From contig OZ251458.1 in NCBI GenBank assembly GCA_965242535.1, positions 3,968,001 through 4,032,000 on the forward strand: a stretch of DNA of 64,000 nucleotides. Direction: 5' to 3'. The notes beneath the pieces are model-generated. The model was not told the DNA's origin. It saw only the letters and a list, made by a program, of their open reading frames with translations, and made no database searches. Source of the stretch: VXRD01 sp965242535 (lineage in GTDB: Bacteria > Latescibacterota > UBA2968). The translations under genes and the position numbers were made by a program. This document shows, piece after piece, positions 32,669-42,539 of this stretch (position 1 is the first letter of the stretch; each line of letters opens with the position of its first letter).

Positions 32669-34084
32669 TCACGCATTTTTCAGGGCATTCACGGCTTCGA
32701 TCAATCGCCGATCCGCCTTGTAGCGCAATTCCAAAATCACGTCGATATCCGCCAGCGAATCCGATTCGGCCTGCAACCGGCACACGTCGATGCGGTCGGA
32801 CAGGGCATTCATCACCACGTCGAGCAACAGCAAATCCGACACATCATCGGCGACCATGCACTCATCGGCGAGAACCTTGCGGATCATCTCCAAGGGTTTT
32901 TTGAGGGCCTCGGCGTCCGGGAGGGATGCCCGTTTGCCATCGTCGACCAACTCGGCGGACAAGCTGCTCAAAAAGCCCTCGCCGAGAAAGCGACGGGTTT
33001 TGTCTTCGGTCCAGGATTGCGCCAAAATTTCCGCGAGTTTGCGCGAAGCCCCGTCGGGCTTCTTCTCATTCCCACTGCGATTGCTCGAAGGCCGCTGTGC
33101 ATTCCGATCGTTTTGATCGTTGCGAGTGCGTCCTTGGGCCGCGCGATTCGGCGGCGGTGGTTTTGGCTCTGGTTCGGCGGGCGTTTCAACGGCGGGCGCG
33201 TCTGCCTGCGCGTCCGGGCGCCGCGTGGGTTGAACGGGGGGGCTGACGCCGCCGCGCCCTTCCCAACCGATAGGCCCCGACCGCCTGGTGCGCCGTCCCC
33301 ACTGCATTTCTTCGGCGGGCGCGCTTTCGGGCGGTTGCCCGGCCGGCTCGGCGTTTCGCGTTTGATCGGTGGCTGCCGGCGTTTCGGCCTTTTGCCGCGC
33401 TCGATCGCTGGCCGCCGTTGCTCCGCCCTGATTTTGTGCTCGATCAGCGGGAGCCGTTGCCTCGACTTTTTGCTGATCCCGATCGCCGACCGCCGTTGTC
33501 GCGGCCTGCTCCACTGCCTCGCTCGGCTTGGACGGCGTCTCTGCACGCGCTCGTGTTGCGGCGGGCTTCTTGGCCTTTTTCGCTGTGCTCGGCGCAGAGG
33601 ATGTCGCGTCGGCCCCCTGTGTCGTTTGATCCGCCTGCTGTTTCTCAACCGGCTTCTTGGCAGGCTTTTTTGTTGTGCGCTTTTTCGCTGTGCTCGGCGC
33701 AGAGGATGTGGTAGCCTTGGGCTCCTGCGTCGTTTGAGCCGCCTGCTGTTTCGCGGCCGGCTTTTTTGTCGTGCGTGACGCGGAGGACGTGGTGCCGTCC
33801 GCATTCCCTTTTTTCGCGGTCGCACGTTGTTTCTTCGCCGGCTTCTTAGACGACTTTTTGGTCGGCTTTTTTGTCACGCGCTTTTTCGCCGTGCTCGGCG
33901 CAGAGGATGTGGCGTCGTCCGCATTCTCTTGTTTTGCGGTCGCCCGCGGTTTCTTCACCGGCTTTTTGGTCGGCTTCTTGGTCGCCCGCTTTTTGGACGG
34001 ACGTTTTGCCTTTTTTGCCGTGGATGCCGCGCCCTGGCCCGGATCTTCCCGCGGTTCGTCAACCTGAGTGTTTGTTTTTGCCAT
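32669..34084 (-). CDS. Lys/Ala-rich histone H1-tail-like protein with unknown C-terminal domain
   Basis: 471 residues. Residues 1-190 are repeats of the type SSAPSTAKKR.TKKP.KKP, rich in Lys, Ala, Thr and Pro, like histone H1 tails and bacterial AlgP/Hc-type proteins that bind DNA or RNA. Residues 190-330 are Ala/Pro/Gln/Asp-rich and disordered. The last 120 residues are folded and helical (LAEILAQSWTEDKTRRFLGEG, DDVSDLLLLDVVMNALSDRID) and not recognised. ATG 34084 follows AAAGGAT. A nucleoid-associated or condensing role is inferred from composition only. The repeats may vary in number between strains. Confidence 0.7.
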   Translation of the reverse strand: MAKTNTQVDEPREDPGQGAASTAKKAKRPSKKRATKKPTKKPVKKPRATAKQENADDATSSAPSTAKKRVTKKPTKKSSKKPAKKQRATAKKGNADGTTSSASRTTKKPAAKQQAAQTTQEPKATTSSAPSTAKKRTTKKPAKKPVEKQQADQTTQGADATSSAPSTAKKAKKPAATRARAETPSKPSEAVEQAATTAVGDRDQQKVEATAPADRAQNQGGATAASDRARQKAETPAATDQTRNAEPAGQPPESAPAEEMQWGRRTRRSGPIGWEGRGGVSPPVQPTRRPDAQADAPAVETPAEPEPKPPPPNRAAQGRTRNDQNDRNAQRPSSNRSGNEKKPDGASRKLAEILAQSWTEDKTRRFLGEGFLSSLSAELVDDGKRASLPDAEALKKPLEMIRKVLADECMVADDVSDLLLLDVVMNALSDRIDVCRLQAESDSLADIDVILELRYKADRRLIEAVNALKNA

Positions 34085-34103
34085 ACTATCCTTTCAGTGA
34101 TGG

Positions 34104-34550
34104 GTGATCGACAAATACGCGCTTGAATTTGTTTTACTTACCCACAATATAGACAAATTTTCCCATAAATACAACCCAACACAAAAAGGGGCTGACTCAG
34201 TGCCCAGTCCCTTTTGTCAAGTACCTGATTTAATTAAAGACAATTCGGGTATTGCGCCACAAAGATTTACACAGCGCGTCGGTTTGCCAACGAGAGTATT
34301 GAGAAACGGATTGACCATTGTGGGAAATTGTATTTACGTGCATCCCAATGCTACGGCGATATCGACAGCAAAAATCCGGAGCCAACTATCAAACTACGCC
34401 GGCTCGATTACTGAAAACACAAGAAAGGGCACCGCAAAAGGATTTGTAGAAAACGTCGAGATCGAAGTATTTTGGGATGACAGAAGAGACCCCATCAATT
34501 TTCAGCAATCATTTCGGGCAGGGCGGGGCCCTATCTCAGAATGCCTTTAA
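34104..34550 (+). CDS. Doubtful hypothetical protein
   Basis: 148 codons open from GTG 34104, more AT-rich than its neighbours. The part QRVGLPTRVLRNGLTIVGN and IRSQLSNYAGSITENTRK has protein-like composition, but no family or ribosome site is seen and the first 40 codons overlap what should be the promoter of the gene on the other strand. It could be a remnant of a transferred gene or chance. It fills the otherwise empty interval 34085-34565. Confidence 0.3.
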   Translation: MIDKYALEFVLLTHNIDKFSHKYNPTQKGADSVPSPFCQVPDLIKDNSGIAPQRFTQRVGLPTRVLRNGLTIVGNCIYVHPNATAISTAKIRSQLSNYAGSITENTRKGTAKGFVENVEIEVFWDDRRDPINFQQSFRAGRGPISECL

Positions 34551-34565
34551 CCAACTGACGATTTT

Positions 34566-37500
34566 ATGACACTTCGAGATCAACGAGCACGCGATGCCAT
34601 AGCCCACGCGCTGGATCAGAATGTGATGGTCCTCGCAGGCGCGGGGGCGGGGAAAACCCATGAATTGGTGCAACGGATGGTCAATGCCGTGCAAACCGGC
34701 GTGGTCGCGGTCGATCAACTGGCGGCGATCACCTTTACGCGCAAGGCCGCGGGGGAAATGCGCGGGCGATTTTTCAGCGCGTTGAAAGCGCGTGCCGAAG
34801 AAGCGGATGGCGCGGCACTGGAGCGCGTTCAACGGGCACTCGAAAAAATCGATCAATGCTTTATCGGGACCATTCACGCATTTTGCGGCCAGTTGTTGCG
34901 CGAACGCCCGGTCGAAGCGGGTTTGCCACCCGATTTTTCAGAAGTCGAAGAACGCGAAGAAGCGGTCATGCGCCGCGAGGCTTGGGATCGGTTTGTGCAA
35001 CGCTGTTTTTTGGCGGAAGACGCGCGCCTCACGCGGTTTGAAGAATTGGGATTGCGCCCGGAAGATCTGTATGGCTTTTTTCAAAGGCGTTGCCAGTTCA
35101 GCGATGTACCGCTCGCGCAAGGGGCGGCGGACAAACCCGATTTATCGTCTGCGGTTTCAAAATGCAAAGCCTTCATGGAACGGGCGAGGGCAAAGATCCC
35201 CGATCCATTGCCCGGCAAACGCGACCCTCTCCAAACCGCATTGACGCGCGCGCACCTGTTTTTGTCCAACCGGGGGATCGCGTCCGACGCGGATCGCGTC
35301 ACCCTGTTGCAAATGCTCGGCGGCCGCCTCGGCGTAACGCTCAAAAGTTGGGCGCCCCATGGGGATTTTGCAAAGGCGTTGCGAGACGATCTGCTGCCCG
35401 AGTTTCAAACCGAAGTGCTCGACCCCATCCTCGCGCAATGGCGGCAATACGTCTATCCATTCGCCTCGGCATTCGTGGATGAAGCCGTTGGGGAATACGC
35501 CCAAACGCGCCGCGAATCCGGCCGCCTCACCTTTCAAGACCTGCTCGAATGGGCCGCGCGGTTGTTGCGCGATCACCCCGAAGTGCGCCGCCATTTTCAA
35601 GATCGCTACCGCTGTTTGTTCGTCGATGAGTTTCAAGACACGGACCCCATCCAAGCCGAAATGTTGTTGTATCTCACCGGCGAGGACTTGGAAGAAACCG
35701 ATTGGCGCGAACTCGCGCCGCGCCCCGGCAGTTTGTTCTTGGTCGGCGATGGCAAACAATCGATCTACCGGTTTCGCCGCGCCGATGTCGAGACCTTTGA
35801 CCTCGTCCGCACGCGCATTGTCGAAACAGGCGGTCGCCTCGTCGATCTCAACACGAGCTTTCGCTCATTCGGCAATCTCTGCGATTGGATCAACGCGGCA
35901 TTTGAACCTCTGTTCGCCGCGCAGGACAATCGCTATCAAGCCAAATTCGCGCCGCTATTCAAATTCAAATCGGATGGCCGAGATGAGTTTGCCGCGCGCC
36001 GCATTTCAATCGCCAAGGTCTATCGCAACCACCGAGGCCAAATCGCATCTCGAGACGCAGATCGGATCGCAAATTTCATCGCCGCGGCCATCAAAGGCGA
36101 AACGGAATTTAATGGCGCGGGCGAAGACGCCGCGCTCGGCCCCCATGCATCGCCGGGCGATTTTCTCATCCTAACGCGCACCTCGGGCTCTTTGTCGCAT
36201 TACGCCCAAGCACTGGAGGAACGCGGGATTCCCTTCGACATCACCGGGGGCAATCGCCTGGGCGATGCCGATGTGTTGCACGCGCTCACGGATTTTTTGG
36301 AAGCGGTCTATATGCCCGACAATCCGTTGCCATTGCTCGCCTATTTGCGGGGCGATCTGGTGGGCGCGGGGGACGATGCCCTCTATGCGTTCAAAAAAGC
36401 AGGGGGCGTTTTTGATTGGACCTGCGATTTGCCCAAAGACATGGACGCGACCTGGCAACCCATGTTCGAACGGGCGTTTGACCACCTGAAAAAAGCGTCA
36501 AAGTGGTTGCACACCTTGTCGCCAGGCGCCGCCATCGCGCGTTGTGTTGACATGCTCGGCTTGTTGCCCTTTGTGCGCGCCCTGCCCATGGGCGCCACGC
36601 ATGCCGGCAATCTCGTTCGCGCCATGGCGCTCATCAACGAGTGGAGCGCGGCGGGCGGGCACTGGGGGCAAGTGATGGCGGAATTGAGCGCCCTCATCCG
36701 CGATGGGGATTACAAGGTCGAGCAGATGACATTGGCTTCTGAACGAGAGGGGGTCGCACGCCTGATGAATTTGCACCAGGCAAAGGGGTTGCAGGGCAAA
36801 GTCGTCTTTCTCGCCGATCCCTACGACACGAGTTACACGCGCTATGGCCCCGAGTTTCACGTATCGCGCACGGCGGAAGCCCCCTTTTTGGCCCTGCCCA
36901 TTACAAAGCCCCGCGGGTCTTATGGACGCGAAGTCGTTGCCGAGCCCGTGGATTGGGAAACCGCCGAAGCCGAAGAGACGCGATTTCTCGCGGGCGAAGA
37001 ATTGCGGTTGCTCTACGTGGCGGCAACGCGCGCGGAAAATTTGCTCGTCGTATCCACCTACGGCGAAAAACCCGACGACGGGCCGTGGGCACCGCTGTAT
37101 CCCCATCTAAACCATGTGCCCGAATTGACGCAGTATCCCGAAGCAAAAGCCCCGCCGCTCAAAACGCGGTCTGTCGCCGTACAGCGAGATCGATTCTGGC
37201 GCGACTCGCAAAAAGAATCCTTCGAGGTGGCGCAGGTGACGGATGATCGGGCAGATGTCGCCGCCGAGGATTTGGACAGAGCGGGTAGCGGGGCAGCGTA
37301 TGGCACGGCGATTCACCGGCTATTTGACGACGCCATCCACGACCGATTGCCCGCCGATCCGACGGCTTATGTGAAACGCCGATTGGACGAGGCAGGGGCA
37401 GGCCCCGAGATTTTACCGCACGCATTGGACGCATTGCAACATTTTCGCAACTCGGAGATCTGGGCGGAATTGCGCGCCTCGGAAAAGGTCTATACCGAAG

Positions 37501-37754
37501 TGCCCTTTGCGATCTCGCAACCGAAAAAAATCATTCGCGGCGTGATCGATCTGGTCTATGATTCGCCCGCAGGATGGAAACTCGTGGATTACAAAACCCA
37601 TGCGGTGAAAACCGATCGGGAGGTGCGAGCACTGTGCGAACGATCGGCCGATCAAGTGAACGCTTATGCCGAACACTGGGCGCGTTTCACAGGCGAACCG
37701 GTCAGCGCCAAGGGCTTGTGGCTGACGCAACGCCGCGAATTTCGAGGCGTTTGA
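34566..37754 (+). CDS. addA: AddA/RecB-like UvrD-family helicase-nuclease
   Basis: 1062 residues. Motor: Walker A LAGAGAGKTHE near residue 24, TFTRKAAGEM (motif Ia), LFVDEFQDTDPIQAEM near 352 (motif II), VGDGKQSIYRFRRAD (motif III), and VTRLMNLHQAKGLQGKVVF with YVAATRAENLLV near the end of the core. Nuclease: PD-(D/E)XK with GTAIHRLF near 912, GVIDLVYD near 991 and VDYKTH near 1008. Such enzymes resect double-strand breaks for RecA loading and degrade linear foreign DNA. An AddB partner normally lies next to addA but none is in the window, so it may be elsewhere or this may be a solo AddA-like variant. It is about 95 bases upstream of the glycosylase gene. Confidence 0.88.
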   Translation: MTLRDQRARDAIAHALDQNVMVLAGAGAGKTHELVQRMVNAVQTGVVAVDQLAAITFTRKAAGEMRGRFFSALKARAEEADGAALERVQRALEKIDQCFIGTIHAFCGQLLRERPVEAGLPPDFSEVEEREEAVMRREAWDRFVQRCFLAEDARLTRFEELGLRPEDLYGFFQRRCQFSDVPLAQGAADKPDLSSAVSKCKAFMERARAKIPDPLPGKRDPLQTALTRAHLFLSNRGIASDADRVTLLQMLGGRLGVTLKSWAPHGDFAKALRDDLLPEFQTEVLDPILAQWRQYVYPFASAFVDEAVGEYAQTRRESGRLTFQDLLEWAARLLRDHPEVRRHFQDRYRCLFVDEFQDTDPIQAEMLLYLTGEDLEETDWRELAPRPGSLFLVGDGKQSIYRFRRADVETFDLVRTRIVETGGRLVDLNTSFRSFGNLCDWINAAFEPLFAAQDNRYQAKFAPLFKFKSDGRDEFAARRISIAKVYRNHRGQIASRDADRIANFIAAAIKGETEFNGAGEDAALGPHASPGDFLILTRTSGSLSHYAQALEERGIPFDITGGNRLGDADVLHALTDFLEAVYMPDNPLPLLAYLRGDLVGAGDDALYAFKKAGGVFDWTCDLPKDMDATWQPMFERAFDHLKKASKWLHTLSPGAAIARCVDMLGLLPFVRALPMGATHAGNLVRAMALINEWSAAGGHWGQVMAELSALIRDGDYKVEQMTLASEREGVARLMNLHQAKGLQGKVVFLADPYDTSYTRYGPEFHVSRTAEAPFLALPITKPRGSYGREVVAEPVDWETAEAEETRFLAGEELRLLYVAATRAENLLVVSTYGEKPDDGPWAPLYPHLNHVPELTQYPEAKAPPLKTRSVAVQRDRFWRDSQKESFEVAQVTDDRADVAAEDLDRAGSGAAYGTAIHRLFDDAIHDRLPADPTAYVKRRLDEAGAGPEILPHALDALQHFRNSEIWAELRASEKVYTEVPFAISQPKKIIRGVIDLVYDSPAGWKLVDYKTHAVKTDREVRALCERSADQVNAYAEHWARFTGEPVSAKGLWLTQRREFRGV

Positions 37755-37848
37755 GGTTATCATCATATCTATTGAGAGATGTATTTATTTTTTTCATTTG
37801 CGGGCTATATTGGACTGGTTGGATCCTCAAAAAACAGGAGATGCCCCG

Positions 37849-38472
37849 GTGTTGACTTACGATCCCCAAAAAGCCATGCGTACCTTGTGCAAAAACGACG
37901 GCATCCTCGGTCGCCTAATCCAACGGGCGGGGCCGGTAGGCATCGATCCGCCCAAACGCTTAAACCCCTTTGACGCGCTCTTGCGGTCCATCATCTACCA
38001 ACAACTCTCGGGCAAAGCCGCCGCCGCCATTCACAACCGGGTGCGCGCCTTGTTTTTGGGGCAAAACATCAAACCCGAACAGGTGCTCGCGATGGATGAT
38101 CAGCGGCTCCGCAACGCGGGCATGTCGCGGGCAAAAGTGGTTGCGGCAAATGATCTGGCACTGAAAACCATCGAGGGTTTGATTCCCTCGGCTCCACGCC
38201 TGCGCGAAATGTCGGACGCCGATATCGTCGCACACCTCACCCGAGTGCGCGGCATTGGGGAATGGACCGTTCACATGTTCTTGATGTTTCAACTCGGCAG
38301 GCCCGACGTGCTCCCCACGAAAGACTTGGGCGTGCGAAAGGGATTTATGCTGACTTATGGGCTGGACGCACTCCCCACAGAAAGGGAGTTGGCGACCTAC
38401 TGCGAACGGTGGAAACCCTATCGCTCCGTGGGCAGTTGGTACATGTGGCGCGCAGTCGAACTTTGGGGTTGA
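37849..38472 (+). CDS. DNA-3-methyladenine glycosylase, AlkA-like
   Basis: 207 residues; helix-hairpin-helix GPD-family base-excision enzyme that removes alkylated purines. The signature VRGIGEWTVHMFLMFQLGRPDVLP holds the HhH and the catalytic Asp lies in PTKDLGVRKG. LLRSIIYQQLSGKAA near residue 45 is typical for this branch. Start: GTG 37849, with CAGGAG 8 bases upstream; the frame is open from TTG 37798 but without a site there. Position after the addA-like gene suggests a small DNA-repair cluster. No iron-sulfur motif is present, as expected for AlkA rather than Nth/MutY. Confidence 0.87.
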   Translation: MLTYDPQKAMRTLCKNDGILGRLIQRAGPVGIDPPKRLNPFDALLRSIIYQQLSGKAAAAIHNRVRALFLGQNIKPEQVLAMDDQRLRNAGMSRAKVVAANDLALKTIEGLIPSAPRLREMSDADIVAHLTRVRGIGEWTVHMFLMFQLGRPDVLPTKDLGVRKGFMLTYGLDALPTERELATYCERWKPYRSVGSWYMWRAVELWG

Positions 38473-38497
38473 AATTTTTCAGCGACAAACGGAGGGA

Positions 38498-41400
38498 ATG
38501 GTGACAGCCCTTTCTCACAGCACATGGAAACGCGGTTTAACCATCGGATTTTGCGCGATCTTTTTTTGCGTATCGCCCGGCCTCTGTGCCCAAGATGAAA
38601 AATCGCATTTTGAACTGGCGGTCCGCATTTTTAACGACGGCATGTACGGCGACGCCGCGCGGGAATTTAAGCAATTCATCATCAATTTTCCCACCAGCGA
38701 ACGCTTGCCCGACGCCATGCTGCGCCTCGGCCAAGCCCATGCCAAGGCCGAACAATACGACCGCGCCCGCGACGCCTTTCGGCAATTCATCGAGCAAAAC
38801 CCCGACCACTTTGAGGTGGGCAACGCCATGCGCGCCCGCGCCGATGCCCTCAGTCGCCTCGGAGAACACACCCGCGCAGGCGAAGCCTATCGCGCAGTCC
38901 ACGCGGCCTATCCCGCGTCCGAACGCGCGCCCCAAGACCTCTTGTCCGCAGGCGAAAGCTACCGCGAAGGCGGCGCCCTCGCAGAAGCCGGCGACGCCTT
39001 TCGCCAACTCATCGCGCAATACCCCAAATCGCCCTTGGTCGATGAAGCCGTTTTCGCCCTGGGCCGCGTCTTGCTCGAAGAATCGCGCACGGACCAAGCC
39101 CTCGCGCAATTTCGCATCCTCGCCGAATCCCCCGCCGCCAAGCGCAAGCCCGACGCCCTCCTCGAAATGGGCAACATCGCCCTTTCGCACGACGATCTCC
39201 GAGAAGCCGACCGCGTCTTCAGAACGCTCCGCAACGGCTTTCCCCAAACGCCCGCCGCTGAAAATTCCCACCTCGTCCTCGCCGCATGGCACGCGGGCAA
39301 AAGCGATTGGGCACGCGCCGAAGCCGCGTACGACCGCGCACTCGCCCTCTTGCCTCGCAACGCCCGCCGCCAACGCGCCGTGTTGGGCAGCGCGAACGCC
39401 AAGCGCGAACTCGGCAAAAGCCGCGAAGCCCTCAACCGCTATGCCGCTTTTCTCAAAGCCTACCCCAACAGCTCCTTCCGCGCCGATGCCTTGTTGGGCT
39501 ATGGCCGCGCCTTTGCCGACTTAAAAAATTATCGCAACGCACTGGACGCCTTCAAAAAGCTCCAGGAACAATTTCCCGACGCCGATGTCAGCATCCAAGC
39601 CCACGGCGATATCGGCGATATCTGGCGCGCTATCGGCTCGCACCAAAAGGCATTGTCCGCGTACCAAACCTACCAAACGCGCATCCGATCCCCCCGCGAA
39701 AAAGCCGATGCCCGCCTGCACATCGCGCAACTCTGCGAAGACCTGCGCTGGTACGATCTGGCAACCGAACACTATCGCGCCCTCATCGCAGGCACACCCG
39801 CCGCCGCCGAAGCCCAATTTGGCATCGCCCGCGTATTTGAAAAACGCGGCCAACCCGCGCTCGCCCTGCGCGAATACCGCGCCTATCTCAAAAATTACGC
39901 GGACGCGCCCCGCGCCAAAGCCGCCGAAACCCGCATCCAACTCCTCGCCGAATACGGCATTGAAACCCACCGCGACAGCGTCTGGCTCGAATTGATCGCG
40001 GCCCTGCCCGCCCTCGGCGGCCACGCGCAATTCGCCCTCGGTCAAACCCTCTATCGCCAAAAACACTACACCCGCGCCATCGCCCACCTCGAAGCCGCCC
40101 TATCGGACACAGCCGCCCTCTCATGGTCACCCGAAGCCGCCTATCTCTTGGGCGATAGCTATTTGAAACGCGCCCGCAAAGCCGCGCTCGAAAACCAATC
40201 GCCAGACGAATGGCGCGCCAAGGGCTTGGCAACCCTGGAAATGATCGTGGAAAAATTTCCCGACAGCGATAGGGCAGATGACGCGGCCCTCGCTTTTATC
40301 GACGCGGCAACCGCCGATTTACAGCCCGATACGCTCCGCGCCTTCATCCGCCTGAGCGCGTACCGCGATTTTGAAACCACCTATCCCGACAGCGACCTGC
40401 AAACCGACCTGCGCCTCCGCATCGCAAACGCCCATTTCACAACCGCCGACATCGCCTCGGCCTTGCCCCTCTATCGCCGCGTTCAACGAGAGGCGAACGA
40501 TCCCGCGCAAAAAGAAAAAGCCGCCTATCGCATCGGCGTGTGTCAATCCCTGCAACAGCGACGCGCCCAAGCCGAGGAAACCCTCCGCAATTTCCTCTTT
40601 GAGCATCCCGACAGCGACCTGGTGCCGCACGCGCATTTTCAACTCGGGCGCATCCTCCTCGACCGCGAGTTCTACGCCAGCGCAGCAGAGGCCTTTTCCG
40701 AACTCCTAGCCATCTCTCCGCCCCTCGCCCTGCGGCGGTCTGCCCGCGAACGCTTGGCCGAAAGCTACTACCGACTCGGCGACTATCCGCGCGCCATAGA
40801 AATCGACGAATCCCTCAGCCAGCGCGCCCCCACGCCCGACCTATTGCGCCGCCTGGCCCAATCCCATTTTCACGCGGACCAGCGCGCTCGCGCCATCGAC
40901 ACCTACCGCCTGTTCCTCCGCAAATTCCCCCAAGCCCCGGACGCGGACAGCATCGCCTTCACCCGCGCCGAACACCTGACCGCCCTCGGCCGCACGTCAG
41001 AAGCCATGACCGCCTTCCGCGATTTTTCCCGACAATACCCGGACAGCCCGCTCCACGCACGGGCCGATCAAGCCATAGGCGATTTGCTCTTTCAAAGCGA
41101 AAAATACGCCCAGGCCCTCGCCGCTTACCGGCGCGTTCCCAAACCCGCGCGCACCGAAACCCTCGCGGCCCGCGAAGTGTTGAGCCTCTACCGCCTGCGA
41201 CGCATCGGCGAAGCCGACAAAGCCGCGGGCCAATTTAGAAAAGCCCACAAAACCGCGACCGAATGGATCGCGCGCTTTGAGGTGGAAAAAGGCGAGTACC
41301 AACTCGCCGTCAAAAACGCCAAAAAAGCGCGGGAGATCTTTGAAAAAGTCATCGAAAAATACGCCGCCACCGACGCCGGGCGTGACGCGCATTACCACAT

Positions 41401-42127
41401 CATCCGCGCCTACCATGACGAAGGCCCGGACAAAGAGGGCCATAACGAACCCTATCTCAACGCCCTCGGCACCTTTGTCAAAAATTTTCCCGACAGCCCG
41501 CACTGGGCCAAAGCCAACCTCGAGTTTGCCGAATTTTGGGAACGCAACGAAGAGTACAACCTCGCGGCCCGCGCGTACCGCAACGCCATTGAAAAGGGCG
41601 TTCCCCCATCTGACAAACCCGACATCCTCCACAAAATCGCCAAGAGTTACGGCAACCTCCACGCCTACGACCTCGCCATCGACTTCGCCCGCCAACTCGT
41701 CCGCGAGCACCCGCAACACCCCCTCGCGCTGGAAGCCCGCATCGACCTCGGCACGATTTACTTGCCCAACAAAGGCGACCACCAACGGGCCATTGCGGAA
41801 CTCCGCCCGTTGCTCAAAGTCGTCACCGGCGGGCACGAAAAAGCCAACATCCAATACGCCATCGCCGAAAGCTATTTCGCGCAGGGCCACTACGCAGACG
41901 CCCAGCGGGAATTTTTGATCTTGCGCTACGACCCAAACGCCAGCGACCTCTGGATCGCATCCGCGCAAATGAAAATCGCCGAGTGTTACGCCGCGCAAAA
42001 CAACATCGCCCAAGCCATCCGCGAACTCGAGCAAATCAAAACCCGCTACGGCGCGACGAGCAACTACGGCATCGGCGCAGAAAAACGCATTCGACAACTC
42101 AAAAACGACATCGCGCGAAAAAATTAA
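38498..42127 (+). CDS. Very large secreted or periplasmic TPR protein
   Basis: 1209 residues. A signal peptide (KRGLTIGFCAIFFCVSPGLCA) follows the start. The remainder is almost entirely tetratricopeptide repeats, with spacing near 34-38 residues and typical phrases such as DAAREFKQFIINFP, RAIDTYRLFLRKFP, ALSAYQTYQTRI and QRAIAELRPLL, of the kind found in BamD, CpoB/YbgF and other envelope scaffolds. No enzymatic domain is seen. ATG 38498 (or GTG 38501) follows GGAGGG closely. The neighbour downstream is a MITE. Likely a cell-envelope or secretion scaffold; the particular complex is unknown. Confidence 0.85.
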   Translation: MVTALSHSTWKRGLTIGFCAIFFCVSPGLCAQDEKSHFELAVRIFNDGMYGDAAREFKQFIINFPTSERLPDAMLRLGQAHAKAEQYDRARDAFRQFIEQNPDHFEVGNAMRARADALSRLGEHTRAGEAYRAVHAAYPASERAPQDLLSAGESYREGGALAEAGDAFRQLIAQYPKSPLVDEAVFALGRVLLEESRTDQALAQFRILAESPAAKRKPDALLEMGNIALSHDDLREADRVFRTLRNGFPQTPAAENSHLVLAAWHAGKSDWARAEAAYDRALALLPRNARRQRAVLGSANAKRELGKSREALNRYAAFLKAYPNSSFRADALLGYGRAFADLKNYRNALDAFKKLQEQFPDADVSIQAHGDIGDIWRAIGSHQKALSAYQTYQTRIRSPREKADARLHIAQLCEDLRWYDLATEHYRALIAGTPAAAEAQFGIARVFEKRGQPALALREYRAYLKNYADAPRAKAAETRIQLLAEYGIETHRDSVWLELIAALPALGGHAQFALGQTLYRQKHYTRAIAHLEAALSDTAALSWSPEAAYLLGDSYLKRARKAALENQSPDEWRAKGLATLEMIVEKFPDSDRADDAALAFIDAATADLQPDTLRAFIRLSAYRDFETTYPDSDLQTDLRLRIANAHFTTADIASALPLYRRVQREANDPAQKEKAAYRIGVCQSLQQRRAQAEETLRNFLFEHPDSDLVPHAHFQLGRILLDREFYASAAEAFSELLAISPPLALRRSARERLAESYYRLGDYPRAIEIDESLSQRAPTPDLLRRLAQSHFHADQRARAIDTYRLFLRKFPQAPDADSIAFTRAEHLTALGRTSEAMTAFRDFSRQYPDSPLHARADQAIGDLLFQSEKYAQALAAYRRVPKPARTETLAAREVLSLYRLRRIGEADKAAGQFRKAHKTATEWIARFEVEKGEYQLAVKNAKKAREIFEKVIEKYAATDAGRDAHYHIIRAYHDEGPDKEGHNEPYLNALGTFVKNFPDSPHWAKANLEFAEFWERNEEYNLAARAYRNAIEKGVPPSDKPDILHKIAKSYGNLHAYDLAIDFARQLVREHPQHPLALEARIDLGTIYLPNKGDHQRAIAELRPLLKVVTGGHEKANIQYAIAESYFAQGHYADAQREFLILRYDPNASDLWIASAQMKIAECYAAQNNIAQAIRELEQIKTRYGATSNYGIGAEKRIRQLKNDIARKN

Positions 42128-42131
42128 ATAT

Positions 42132-42530
42132 TCTGTAAATTAAATAATTCGGGATTTCAATTTTTTAAGAGAGTGATGAACGTGATGCCGTACCTCAAAT
42201 AAGCCATCGCCCAACATGCCATCTCAAAAGTCCATCAAACAAAGCCATCGCGCACAGCGCGCAAGTCCGTCTCGCAACGCCCTTCTCTTTTGCAATCCAC
42301 CTTGCAGGCTGTCTCATGTCGTGCGATTACAAAAGCGATTTGCGCTGTGCCTAGCCCCTCGGCGCATGAGAGCGGCATTTTTTGCCTACTTTTTGTTGCT
42401 GTAGACAAAAAGTAGGTCGCCGAAGGCATCGAAGGCAACCCACGATGCTTTCGGACCAAAGTTTTAGAAAAGCGAGCAATGGCGGTGCTGATTTGTGCGT
42501 ATCAAAATTGATATTAACTTAATTTACAGA
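42132..42530 (-). mobile_element. MITE-like repeat, copy 3, reverse orientation, 399 bp
   Basis: Ends are TCTGTAAATTAA on the left and TTAATTTACAGA on the right, a perfect 12-bp inverted pair, with further similarity inside. Interior matches copies 1, 4 and 5. It contains no gene. It lies 4 bases after the TPR gene stop and 9 bases before the next start codon. Confidence 0.85.
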
Positions 42531-42539
42531 TTAAACACC

